DNA of 44,921 bases, taken from the NCBI GenBank assembly GCA_963974645.1, contig CAXBEA010000020.1, forward strand, positions 1 through 44,921, in the 5' to 3' direction. Under the pieces are notes generated by a model. That model was given only the letters and a program-made list of their open reading frames with translations. It ran no database searches and was not told where the DNA came from. The position numbers and the translations under genes were made by a program. Below are positions 33,113 to 41,757 of the stretch, one piece after another. Position 1 is the stretch's first letter; each line of letters opens with the position of its first letter. Source of the stretch: Motiliproteus sp963974645 (lineage in GTDB: Bacteria; Pseudomonadota; Gammaproteobacteria; Pseudomonadales; Balneatricaceae).

Positions 33113-34051
33113 CTATACCGTCAATTCAGCCCCTAAAAATCGATTATTGATAACCTGCCGCACCTGCTCGTCGTGCTCGAGGGTATAGTCGATAAATGCT
33201 TGTGCCGCGGGCGACAAACGCTTATCCCTAGGATGCACCAAGCACCAAGTACGAACGATGGGAAAGGTTTCCATATCCAAACTCACCAAACACCCCGTTG
33301 CCAGCTCCAGCGCCATACTAAAACGTGACAGGATAGAGACCCCTAAGCCCGCCATCACTCCCTGCTTAATCGTTTCGCTATCACCCAATTCCATGGTTCT
33401 TGACAGGGTGATGTTATTTTCCCGCAGATGGTCTTCGATCGCTTTACGCGAACCCGAGCCTTTCTCACGGGTCAGAAACCGCTCCTTGGCTAAAGCAGTT
33501 ATAGGTATCCGTTTCTGACCTGCCAGTGGATGCTCTGCTGCGACTACCGGGAACATCGGATTATCCAGAATTGGATAAACCTTGAGCTTTATATCCTTGG
33601 GAACCTGCGCCATCAGTACCAGGTCATCCTCGTTATTGATCAGGCGTTGCACCACCCTGTCCCTATTGATCACCACCAGACTGATATCAACATCGGGATA
33701 ACTGCGATTAAACTCTCCGATCAGATGGGGAGCAAAATACTTGGCACTGGTCACTGTCGCAATCTTTAAGCTACCGTGCATCCCCCCCTTCATCTGCGTC
33801 AGCGCCATCTCCAGACTATCGAGCCGGGCAAACATATCTTCACAAGCCTGCTGCAGCTCCCGACCGGCATCGGTGAGATAGAGTTTTTTACCAATGTATT
33901 CAAACAGCGGCAACCCCACGTGCTCTTCAAGCTGCTTAATCTGAATACTGACCGCAGGCTGGGTCAGGTGCTTCTCTTCTGCCGCCCGGGTATAACTCAG
34001 ATGACGAGCAACACACTCAAACAATGCCAACTGGCGCAGGGTCATTTTCAT
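33113..34051 (-). CDS. LysR-family transcriptional regulator next to the oad operon
   Basis: A 312-aa LysR-type regulator. The N-terminal winged helix-turn-helix is clear (LRQLALFECVARHLSYTRAAEEKHLTQPAVSIQIKQLEE), followed by a linker helix and a type-2 periplasmic-binding-like effector domain (LKIATVTSAKYFAPHLIGEF, EKGSGSRKAIEDHL, GLGVSILSRF). The overall pattern resembles CbbR/RbcR-like members, but the effector cannot be read. ATGs at 34051 and 34045 are both possible; the first has AAGAG 8 nt upstream. A terminator separates it from oadB on the same strand, so it is transcribed on its own. Control of oadGAB is a reasonable guess. Confidence 0.9.
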   Translation of the reverse strand: MKMTLRQLALFECVARHLSYTRAAEEKHLTQPAVSIQIKQLEEHVGLPLFEYIGKKLYLTDAGRELQQACEDMFARLDSLEMALTQMKGGMHGSLKIATVTSAKYFAPHLIGEFNRSYPDVDISLVVINRDRVVQRLINNEDDLVLMAQVPKDIKLKVYPILDNPMFPVVAAEHPLAGQKRIPITALAKERFLTREKGSGSRKAIEDHLRENNITLSRTMELGDSETIKQGVMAGLGVSILSRFSMALELATGCLVSLDMETFPIVRTWCLVHPRDKRLSPAAQAFIDYTLEHDEQVRQVINNRFLGAELTV

Positions 34052-34084
34052 AATCAAGACTCTTGGTATGACAGTTACAGAGGC

Positions 34085-34110
34085 AAAAAAGGGGCTAATA
34101 AGCCCCTTTT
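34085..34110 (-). terminator. Intrinsic terminator of the oadGAB operon
   Basis: AAAAGGGGCT and AGCCCCTTTT form a perfect 10-bp stem with an AATA loop. Read on the minus strand, six T residues follow. It lies 23 nt after the oadB stop. Confidence 0.9.
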
Positions 34111-34133
34111 AGATTCCGAGCAGACGGCTTGCG

Positions 34134-35435
34134 TCAACCAACAAACTTGATCATCACCCCGGCAGCTACCGCCGAACCGATAACACCGGCAACATTGGGT
34201 CCCATCGCATGCATCAGCAGGAAGTTTTGCGGATTGGCTTCTAGCCCAAGCTTGTTCGATACCCGAGCTGCCATAGGTACCGCAGAGACCCCAGCCGAAC
34301 CGATCAGCGGATTAATCGGTGTACTAGAGAATTTATTCATCACTTTAGCCATCAATATTCCTGCGGCAGTTCCTATCGCAAAGGCAACCATCCCCAGCAC
34401 CAGAATACCCAGGGTATTCAAGTCCAAGAACTTATCCGCACTGAGCTTAGAGCCTACCGATAAGCCAAGGAAGATGGTGACGATATTGATCAGTGCATTC
34501 TGCGCTGTATCGCTGAGTCGCTCGACCACGCCGCATTCGCGCATCAGATTACCAAAGCAGAACATCCCCAGCAGCGGTGCCGCATCGGGAAGCAACAACG
34601 CTACCAATATCAGCAGCACCAGTGGGAAGAAGATCTTCTCGGTCTTGCTAACGTGGCGCAACTGAGACATCTGTAACTTGCGCTCTGCTTCGGTCGTCAA
34701 CAGGCGCATGATCGGCGGTTGAATCAAGGGTACCAGCGCCATGTAGGAGTATGCAGCTACAGCGATCGCACCCAACAGATGCGGCGCCAGCATACTTGCC
34801 ACATAGATCGCCGTCGGCCCATCAGCGCCACCGATAATGCCGATAGCTGCTGCGTCTTTGATGCTGAAGTCCATGACGCCTATCGAGGTCAAGCCTACGG
34901 CACCCAGTACCGTGGCAAAGATGCCGAACTGCGCTGCAGCGCCCAAAAACAGCGTTTTTGGGTTTGCCAACAGCGGACCGAAGTCGGTCATCGCACCCAC
35001 GCCCATAAAAATAAGCAGGGGGGCAGCACCGCTGGCAATCGCAACTGTATAGAAGTTATACAGCATGCCGTTATTGAAACTGGCGTCCTGCGCAGTCTGC
35101 ACCGCCAGTAGGTGCGAAGCCGCATCGGCATTGGCATAGGCAACTTTAATGGCCTTAGCACCGGCATCCGCGTCCAGGCCAACTGCCTGGGCCAAGGCGC
35201 TAAGCACCTCTGGAGCACCCAGGTGCAGCGCATTTTCAACCGCCGAGAAGGCTATCCCCGCTTCGGGAATATTGGCGAGAATTCCACCAAAGCCGATAGG
35301 AACCAGCAGCAGCGGCTCAAAGTTTTTCTTGATCGCCAGGAACAGCAGCAACAGGCCTACCGCGATCATAAACGCCTGGCCCAGTTGCAGGTTATAGATA
35401 CCCGAACTGGTGAACAGCAGGATTAACTTTTCCAT
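34134..35435 (-). CDS. oadB: Oxaloacetate decarboxylase beta subunit (Na+ pump)
   Basis: The integral-membrane subunit that couples decarboxylation of carboxybiotin to Na+ export. The 433-aa product is strongly hydrophobic, with the family motifs PLLLVPIGFGGILANIPEAG, MGVGAMTDFGPLLANPKTL, GIIGGADGPTAIYVAS and NPQNFLLMHAMGPNVAGVIGSAVAAG. The Asp in GGADGPT is the known ion-binding residue. A ~55-residue hydrophilic stretch after NIPEAGIAF (about 62-120) is longer than in enteric OadB, though I recall similar stretches in marine homologues. It follows oadA by 13 nt. The related methylmalonyl-CoA or glutaconyl-CoA decarboxylase beta subunits are less likely given oadA. Confidence 0.95.
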   Translation of the reverse strand: MEKLILLFTSSGIYNLQLGQAFMIAVGLLLLFLAIKKNFEPLLLVPIGFGGILANIPEAGIAFSAVENALHLGAPEVLSALAQAVGLDADAGAKAIKVAYANADAASHLLAVQTAQDASFNNGMLYNFYTVAIASGAAPLLIFMGVGAMTDFGPLLANPKTLFLGAAAQFGIFATVLGAVGLTSIGVMDFSIKDAAAIGIIGGADGPTAIYVASMLAPHLLGAIAVAAYSYMALVPLIQPPIMRLLTTEAERKLQMSQLRHVSKTEKIFFPLVLLILVALLLPDAAPLLGMFCFGNLMRECGVVERLSDTAQNALINIVTIFLGLSVGSKLSADKFLDLNTLGILVLGMVAFAIGTAAGILMAKVMNKFSSTPINPLIGSAGVSAVPMAARVSNKLGLEANPQNFLLMHAMGPNVAGVIGSAVAAGVMIKFVG

Positions 35436-35448
35436 TATCGTTCAGCCC

Positions 35449-37257
35449 TTACGCCAGAGACAGCAGGGTATCACCCACCGCCACTGAATCACCGTCTTTA
35501 ACGTCGACGGAGGTCACCGTTCCGCCGTTGGCAGCACGCACTTCGGTTTCCATCTTCATCGCTTCAAGAATAATGAGTACATCACCTTCCTGAACCACTT
35601 CACCCACGGCAACTTCGACCTTCCAGATATTTCCCGCCAAGGGTGCCAGAACCGGCTCACCGACGGCTGCTGCAGGTGCTGCTGAGGCAACAGCGGCAGC
35701 AGGAGAACCCCCAGCAACGGGGGCAAGTGCGGTGACATCACCGCCTTCAGAAACCTGAACCACATAACTCTGGCCGTTTACGTTGACGGTATAGACCTCT
35801 TCTTGAGCTGCGGTTTTAGACGAGGCAGGGGCTGCAGCTGCCTGTGCAGATTCAAGCGTTGGCGCAGGCTCGAAAGCTGAGGCGTCGCCACGATTTTGCA
35901 AGAACTTAAGTCCAATTTGCGGAAACAGCGCGTAGCTCAACACATCGTCGATCTCACGCTCGCCCGACTCAAGCCGGAAGCCGGTCTCTTTGGACAGTTT
36001 ACGCAGTTCCTCAGTCAGCTTCGCCAACTCGGGCTCAAGCAGATCAGCGGGGCGACAGGTAATGGGCTCAGCACCGTCAAGCACACGTGCTTGAAGCTCC
36101 TTGTTAAAGGGCGCCGGGGCTGCGCCGTATTCGCCTTTGAGGATACCGGCGGTCTCTTTGGAGATACTCTTGTAGCGCTCGCCAGTCAGGACGTTCAGAA
36201 CCGCCTGGGTACCTACGATCTGAGAGGTTGGAGTCACTAACGGGATAAGGCCTAAATCTTCACGTACACGAGGGATTTCAGCCAGCACTTCGTCAAACTT
36301 ACCTGCCGCGCCCTGCTCTTTAAGCTGGCCTTCCATATTAGTGAGCATGCCACCGGGCACCTGAGCAACCAGAATGCGCGAATCGGTACCCTTCAGTGAG
36401 CCTTCAAACTGTGCGTATTTCTTGCGAACTTCACGGAAATACGCCGCGATCTCTTCCAATGCTGCCAGGTTCAAACCGGTATCACGATCGGTACCCGCCA
36501 GGGCTGCAACCACAGACTCGGTGGCACTGTGGCCGTAGGTCATCGACATCGATGAGATAGCCGTATCGACACGATCGATACCCGCTTCAACCGCCTTGAG
36601 GATAGTCATATCTGACAACCCTGAAGTCGCGTGGGCATGCAGCTGCACCTCAAGATCGGTTTGTGCTTTAAGCCGCGAGACCAGATCGAAGGCATCGTAA
36701 GGCGTCAGGATACCGGACATGTCCTTGATGCAGATCGAATCAGCGCCCATATCTTCCAAACGTTTGGCGTAATCAACCCACATCTCGGTAGTGTGCACCC
36801 GGCTCTTGGTGTAAGAGATCGTGCCCTGGGCATGACCCTCGAACTTTTTAACCGCCTTGAGCGCGGTCTCCAGGTTACGCGCATCGTTCATCGCATCGAA
36901 AATACGGAAAACATCCACCCCGTTGGTCTTGGCGCGTTCAACAAACTTGGTAACCACATCGTCTGCATAATGGCGGTAGCCAAGGATATTTTGAGCCCGA
37001 AACAGCATCTGCTGTTTGGTGTTAGGCATCACTTTTTTCAGTTCGCGAATACGCTCCCAAGGATCTTCGCCGATAAAACGGATGCAGGAGTCGAAGGTCG
37101 CGCCACCCCAGCTTTCCAGTGACCAATAGCCGACTTGATCCAGTTTGGCCGCGATTGGAAGCATATCGTCCAAGCGCAAACGGGTTGCAAACAGCGACTG
37201 ATGCGCATCGCGCAGCACAACATCGGTAATTCCCAACGGTTTTTTAATATCGGTCAT
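35449..37257 (-). CDS. oadA: Oxaloacetate decarboxylase alpha subunit
   Basis: Transfers the carboxyl group from oxaloacetate to biotin, giving pyruvate. The 602-aa product has an N-terminal carboxyltransferase barrel (VVLRDAHQSLFATRL; metal-site HAHATSG; FRIFDAMND), a conserved carboxylase domain, an Ala/Pro-rich linker (about 468-530) and a C-terminal biotinyl domain with biotin-accepting Lys568 in EAMKME. It sits between oadG (52 nt upstream) and oadB (13 nt downstream), the normal GAB order. The ATG at 37257 begins TDIKKPLGITDVVLRD, as in homologues. Confidence 0.97.
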   Translation of the reverse strand: MTDIKKPLGITDVVLRDAHQSLFATRLRLDDMLPIAAKLDQVGYWSLESWGGATFDSCIRFIGEDPWERIRELKKVMPNTKQQMLFRAQNILGYRHYADDVVTKFVERAKTNGVDVFRIFDAMNDARNLETALKAVKKFEGHAQGTISYTKSRVHTTEMWVDYAKRLEDMGADSICIKDMSGILTPYDAFDLVSRLKAQTDLEVQLHAHATSGLSDMTILKAVEAGIDRVDTAISSMSMTYGHSATESVVAALAGTDRDTGLNLAALEEIAAYFREVRKKYAQFEGSLKGTDSRILVAQVPGGMLTNMEGQLKEQGAAGKFDEVLAEIPRVREDLGLIPLVTPTSQIVGTQAVLNVLTGERYKSISKETAGILKGEYGAAPAPFNKELQARVLDGAEPITCRPADLLEPELAKLTEELRKLSKETGFRLESGEREIDDVLSYALFPQIGLKFLQNRGDASAFEPAPTLESAQAAAAPASSKTAAQEEVYTVNVNGQSYVVQVSEGGDVTALAPVAGGSPAAAVASAAPAAAVGEPVLAPLAGNIWKVEVAVGEVVQEGDVLIILEAMKMETEVRAANGGTVTSVDVKDGDSVAVGDTLLSLA

Positions 37258-37309
37258 GGTAGTAGGCCTTGTTATATTCCGAGAGTCTGTAAAAACTGAG
37301 CGAATCGAT

Positions 37310-37573
37310 TCAGCGTGGGTGACGCGATCGATATTGTTTGATCGCTGCCGAGAGCACTGCCACTAGCTGACTATCATCCGCCGCCGCTGGCGCAGCCACT
37401 GCGGCAGCCTTTCTCGACTTAGCAGCTACGGGAGCGGGTTCAGGGATATATCTAGTTACCAGACGCGACATCAATCCGGTAGCGAATACCAACAGAGTCA
37501 GAAACACGAACACAAAGCCCATGCCGAACATCATCAGGTTCAAACCTTCATTTATCAGGTTGTTTGGTTCCAA
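37310..37573 (-). CDS. oadG: Oxaloacetate decarboxylase gamma subunit
   Basis: A small membrane subunit that assembles the complex. The 87-aa product has one N-terminal transmembrane helix (about 11-37, FGMGFVFVFLTLLVFATGLMS), an Ala/Lys-rich linker and a short C-terminus ending AAIKQYRSRHPR; OadG C-termini bind zinc and the alpha subunit. The start is TTG, backed by a strong AGGAG 8 nt upstream. First gene of oadGAB. Confidence 0.9.
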   Translation of the reverse strand: MEPNNLINEGLNLMMFGMGFVFVFLTLLVFATGLMSRLVTRYIPEPAPVAAKSRKAAAVAAPAAADDSQLVAVLSAAIKQYRSRHPR

Positions 37574-37724
37574 AACCTATTCTCCTGCCGTCGATTGAAG
37601 CGCTGTTATCAGCTCTGCCTATGGATCATGCGAGCTGGCTATTATTTGAGTGGCTACAATAGCCTGAGATCAGCATAATATATAATGAATATTATTGATG
37701 GAACCTATAAACAAAAGCTTATGC

Positions 37725-38546
37725 TTAATCATCACAGTACAAATTTTCCTCTGAAGATCTCCTCTTTTCCCGTCGCTGCCCGTGGTCATTACGGGCCGAA
37801 CCTGCAGCTCGAATAGGAAAGGCGAAACGACGCCGCCAATTCCGACCAATAGGCGTGGCTGCATAAGTTTCTTTCGTGGCTGCAACCACCCAAAAAGCAC
37901 CTCGATTGGATTTGGAACGCTCTCCCCAGCGCTCGAACAGCATCATTCGCTGCATCCAACGCACCCCCTGCAATGGCGGTCTGTAGAAGCCAGATTCAAC
38001 CCGGTCACACTTCATCTCCAGCAGGCGCAACCAATCCTGAAGCCGCCAATAAGTCATAAAACGACCAGACCAGGGAATCTGCTCACGTCGTTTATAGCAT
38101 AACCGCTGCAGCCCCCAAAAACTCAGCGGATTAAACCCCACCACCAGCAAGCGCCCGCCCGGACGCAAGATACGCACGGCTTCCCGAAGCGCCTGGTGCG
38201 GGCTACAGGCAAAATCAAGCGAATGATGCAAAACAACGGCATCAACACACTCACTGGCAATAGGCAGATTTTCCATCTCACCTATCACCGCCTCTTCGGG
38301 CATCCCCAGGGCAATCCGCGGTGCCAATTTAAAGCAGTGACTGGCTGCAGCCGGCTTAGTCAGATCGATGTGTTCAACAGCACTAACCTGCAGCAGATGG
38401 TAGCCATAGAGCTTGGGCATCAATCGATCCAAAACCTGGCACTCTCGCGCCAATAGCTGCTGGCCTAATTCCGTTTCAAACCATTGATTAAGCCCATCCT
38501 GGAGCTCGACCAAAGGAGGATACTCGAATTCTTTGAATAAGGTCAC
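37725..38546 (-). CDS. SAM-dependent methyltransferase, YafS-like
   Basis: A class I methyltransferase of 273 aa. The SAM-fold parts visible are LPIASECVDAVVLHHSLDFACSPHQALREAVRILRPGGRLLVVGFNP (about 93-140) and the following WGLQRL segment. The substrate is unknown. E. coli YafS, with the same fold, lies between gloB and rnhA, and this gene is likewise divergent from gloB. The last ~45 residues are Arg-rich (NWRRRFAFPIRAAG, then GQRREKRRSSEE) and probably disordered, which could hold it on nucleic acid. The start is GTG with AGGGG 5 nt upstream. Confidence 0.85.
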   Translation of the reverse strand: MTLFKEFEYPPLVELQDGLNQWFETELGQQLLARECQVLDRLMPKLYGYHLLQVSAVEHIDLTKPAAASHCFKLAPRIALGMPEEAVIGEMENLPIASECVDAVVLHHSLDFACSPHQALREAVRILRPGGRLLVVGFNPLSFWGLQRLCYKRREQIPWSGRFMTYWRLQDWLRLLEMKCDRVESGFYRPPLQGVRWMQRMMLFERWGERSKSNRGAFWVVAATKETYAATPIGRNWRRRFAFPIRAAGSARNDHGQRREKRRSSEENLYCDD

Positions 38547-38887
38547 GCAGGCCCCTGGCTTGAAGAGAAGCAGCCAACTCTAGCTTCTGAAGAAAACGCT
38601 CTACAGCCTAGCCTGTCAGTGGAATCGGCAGTGTTCATAGATAGATCCGTTTAAAATATTTTAGCGCGCCTGCTGAACATCTAGAGGGTAAACCGTATAG
38701 ATAGTGCAATCTTTAATCTCCCAGCACAACAAAACACACTCAGAAATCAGCCCCTTAAATGCACAAGTGCGACACCTGGGTATAATTAGAAGGGCAAATC
38801 CAAACCAACTGCCAGCTCACAGGCCTTTCGATTTACCCAAAACCCGCGTAAATTTAGACTCTTTAATGCTGATTAATCGAGGCTCGC
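38547..38887. promoter_or_regulatory. 341-nt divergent intergenic region with predicted gloB -10
   Basis: No gene is supported. A consensus TATAAT sits at 38781-38786, about 100 nt before the gloB ATG, without a good -35. An AT-rich perfect palindrome TAAAATATTTTA lies at 38652-38663, nearer the methyltransferase gene. Confidence 0.4.
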
Positions 38888-39703
38888 ATGTTTCAGCTCT
38901 ATCCATTACGCGCATTTCAAGACAACTACATCTGGATGCTGCAGCACCCCTCCCATCCGGGCTTGGCCGTTGCTGTTGATCCAGGACAGAGTGCGCCTGT
39001 GGAGGAGTGGCTCAAACGGCACCATCTGAAGCTGGCAGCAATATTGGTTACCCACCATCATCCAGACCACACCGGCGGAATTCAACAACTAGCCGATCCC
39101 GAAATCCCCGTTTACGGCCCCGTCAACTCGCCCTTCAAAGGAATCACCCTGCCGGTTAGTGATAACGACCGGATAGAGCTGCTGGGACAGAGCCTGAGGG
39201 TCAAGTCGGTTCCCGGTCACACCCTCGATCATATTGCGTATTATACTGACGGCGCTCATGCTGAAAACCCAAACCAAAGCCCTTCGCTCGAGCCTGATAC
39301 CCCCCAACTCTTTTGCGGCGATACCCTATTCATTGCCGGCTGTGGACGTTTATTTGAGGGCAGTGCTGAGCAACTGCAACAGGCAATGTTTTTTTTCCGC
39401 GGCCTGAATGATCAAACCCAAGTTTGTTGCGCCCATGAATACAGCCTCTCTAACCTCAGCTTTGCTACTGCGGTTGAGCCGGACAATGTCGCAATCCAGA
39501 TCGCGACTGAACGCTGCCGAAAGTTGCGTTCCGAAGGCTTAGCTACGGTTCCCGGCCAGATCGGTGAAGAGAAACAGATCAATCCCTTCATGCGTTATGA
39601 CCAGCCCAGCGTCATCCAATCTGCTGAGCGCCTGAGCGGAAAGAAGCTGACAAACGATGCTTTAGTACTCGCAGCAATCAGGCAATGGAAAGATCATTTC
39701 TAG
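38888..39703 (+). CDS. gloB: GloB hydroxyacylglutathione hydrolase (glyoxalase II)
   Basis: Hydrolyses S-D-lactoylglutathione to D-lactate and glutathione, the second step of methylglyoxal detoxification. The 271-aa product is a metallo-beta-lactamase-fold enzyme with THHHPDHTGG near residue 57, the VPGHTLDHIAYY His, FCGDTLFIAGCGRLFEG, and CCAHEYSLSNLSF. The C-terminal glutathione-binding segment NPFMR is present. A Glu/Asn/Ser-rich loop (HAENPNQSPSLEPDT) slightly lengthens the domain. ATG at 38888, the conserved MFQLYPLRAFQDNYIW start. Confidence 0.96.
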   Translation: MFQLYPLRAFQDNYIWMLQHPSHPGLAVAVDPGQSAPVEEWLKRHHLKLAAILVTHHHPDHTGGIQQLADPEIPVYGPVNSPFKGITLPVSDNDRIELLGQSLRVKSVPGHTLDHIAYYTDGAHAENPNQSPSLEPDTPQLFCGDTLFIAGCGRLFEGSAEQLQQAMFFFRGLNDQTQVCCAHEYSLSNLSFATAVEPDNVAIQIATERCRKLRSEGLATVPGQIGEEKQINPFMRYDQPSVIQSAERLSGKKLTNDALVLAAIRQWKDHF

Positions 39704-39834
39704 AACTTGCATTAGCATCCTATACGCTAGCGCTTGACCCTTTCCTGCACCCTCCATAAACTGCTCGTTTTCCAAGAAGTCGTAAAGGAACTACGATCTC
39801 TTGATCTCATCAGTATCAGTTACCGAGGTGGACG

Positions 39835-41592
39835 TTGAACAGAGTATCTAAACACCTGAACAGCGTACTTATAGGTTCCCTGTTAGGATCGCTACTCGTC
39901 GGCTGTCAGGCTCTCGCTCCTCGATCTACAACGGGGGTTGTCGAGACCAGCAGCCGGAGCATTACTCAGCACTCCGAACACAGCCTTAGTCAGTCAAGCG
40001 TAGAGTCGGCTCTCGATCTACCCGTAATCACCCCTGCCTATGAGCAGTTTGCCGACGAGTCGACAACCGATGTCGATCCGTTACTACCCGCTGGGGTTAA
40101 TCCTGAAGAGGTACTGAGCGAAGATGGCCAAGTACCTACAGCATCCAGCGACATCTCTCTTGATCCCGATCTCTGGCAACTGACTCGCGAGAATTTCGGT
40201 TTGGATCACGGCCTCGATAACCCTCGCATCCAGGCGCAGTTGAACTGGTACAGCAGGCACCCTCGATACTTAGACCGTATGGCAGACCGGGCTCGACGCT
40301 ACTATCACTACGTGCTGCACCAAACTATCGAGCGCGGCCTGCCCTCCGAACTTGCACTGCTACCTATAGTCGAAAGCGCTTACGACCCTTTTGCCTATTC
40401 GCATGGTCGCGCGGCAGGCCCCTGGCAGTTCATCCCGATGACCGCTAAACGTTTTCAACTCAAGCACAGCTGGTGGTACGACGGCCGCCGCGACATCCAG
40501 GCATCGACGACCGCAGCACTGGATTACCTGGAACTACTCAACAACCGCTTCGACGGTGACTGGTTATTAGCGCTTGCAGCCTATAATGCGGGCGGCGGCA
40601 ATGTCTCCAAGGCGGTACGCAAAAACCGTCAACGGAATCGACCCATCGATTTCTGGTCTCTGGATCTGCCCGATGAAACCAGCGCCTATGTGCCTAAATT
40701 GATTGCCCTGGCCAAACTATTCGACAGCCCAGAGAGTTACGGCCTGACGCTCAAGTCACTGCCCAACCAGCCCTACTTTGCAGCCATTGAAACCGAATCT
40801 CAGATCGACCTGGCCAAGGCCGCCGAGCTGGCCGGCGTCACGATCGAAGAGCTATACCTGCTCAACCCCGGTTTTAACCAGTGGGCCACCGATCCTGACG
40901 GCCCCCATGAACTGCTGGTTCCAATCGCTCAGGCGGAAATTTTTCAACAGGCACTACAAGCCTACCCTAGCGATAAGCGGGTCAGCTGGGCACGTTACAA
41001 GATCAAGCCCGGCGACAACCTGATCACCATCGCAAAAAACAACAACACCACCGTCGATACCCTGCGTAGCACCAACTCGATCAGTGGCAACAGGATCAGA
41101 GCCGGGCAGATGCTGCTGATCCCCCAGGCTTCCCAGCAGGCTAAAAGCTACGTTTATAGTAAGGGGCAGCGGCAGGTCAAACAGAATCAACGTATCGCGC
41201 TGCGCTCCGGCAAAGATAAACTCGCTTATAGCGTTCGCTCTGGCGACAGTTTCTGGGAGATCTCACGCAAATACGGCGTTGCGGTCAGAGAACTTGCAGC
41301 CTGGAACCAGATGGCACCTGGTGACCCACTCAAAATCGGCCAGAAGCTAGTGATCTGGCAACCCGCCGGTACGGTTTCAAGCCAAACGCTGGTAGCGAGC
41401 GGCTCCGATCGCCAAGTAATCAGAAAAATCGGATATAAAGTCCGCAATGGCGAGTCCTTTGCATTAATTGCCGATAAATTCAACGTTAATCTCAATGATA
41501 TTAAGCGCTGGAACAGCGCAGCAGCCAAAGCAAAATACCTCAAACCTGGGCAATCACTGACCCTCTATGTTGATGTTACCCGGCTGCGTTAA
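39835..41592 (+). CDS. mltD: MltD membrane-bound lytic murein transglycosylase D
   Basis: An outer-membrane lipoprotein that cleaves peptidoglycan glycan strands non-hydrolytically. The 585-aa product has lipobox LLVGC (lipidated Cys24), a Ser/Thr-rich linker, a family-1 SLT domain with catalytic Glu180 (PIVESAYDPFAYS) and AAGPWQFIPMTAKRF, then three LysM repeats starting near residues 385, 462 and 532 (YKIKPGDNL, YSVRSGDSF, YKVRNGESF). The start is TTG with GAGG 6 nt upstream. It follows gloB in the same direction, as in E. coli gloB/mltD, 131 nt apart. Confidence 0.95.
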   Translation: MNRVSKHLNSVLIGSLLGSLLVGCQALAPRSTTGVVETSSRSITQHSEHSLSQSSVESALDLPVITPAYEQFADESTTDVDPLLPAGVNPEEVLSEDGQVPTASSDISLDPDLWQLTRENFGLDHGLDNPRIQAQLNWYSRHPRYLDRMADRARRYYHYVLHQTIERGLPSELALLPIVESAYDPFAYSHGRAAGPWQFIPMTAKRFQLKHSWWYDGRRDIQASTTAALDYLELLNNRFDGDWLLALAAYNAGGGNVSKAVRKNRQRNRPIDFWSLDLPDETSAYVPKLIALAKLFDSPESYGLTLKSLPNQPYFAAIETESQIDLAKAAELAGVTIEELYLLNPGFNQWATDPDGPHELLVPIAQAEIFQQALQAYPSDKRVSWARYKIKPGDNLITIAKNNNTTVDTLRSTNSISGNRIRAGQMLLIPQASQQAKSYVYSKGQRQVKQNQRIALRSGKDKLAYSVRSGDSFWEISRKYGVAVRELAAWNQMAPGDPLKIGQKLVIWQPAGTVSSQTLVASGSDRQVIRKIGYKVRNGESFALIADKFNVNLNDIKRWNSAAAKAKYLKPGQSLTLYVDVTRLR

Positions 41593-41700
41593 GGCAGCTT
41601 ATGCGCCTAAGGAACTCCCCTGCTCCATCTGAGTCAGAGTTCTAGCCTCGCTCAACCGGGCTCGAAAATTTGAGCCAAAGTCTGCTAAGCTCGCCAGATC

Positions 41701-41730
41701 AGACGCAGGCTGTTATAACAAACTCCGTCT
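41701..41730. promoter_or_regulatory. Nested 30-bp dyad upstream of yejA
   Basis: AGACG (41701-41705) and CGTCT (41726-41730) are symmetrically placed around the perfect palindrome TGTTATAACA (41711-41720), with 5 nt on each side. It lies 28 nt before the yejA ATG, where a repressor would work. It could also be read as a weak mltD hairpin followed by TTTATT. Confidence 0.4.
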
Positions 41731-41757
41731 TTATTCATCGTGTTAAGGATTTTCGGC

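Noticed and set aside
34134..35435. The ~55-residue extra stretch in OadB as a novel insertion
   Set aside because: Similar stretches are remembered from OadB of other marine gammaproteobacteria, so it is probably ordinary for this group.
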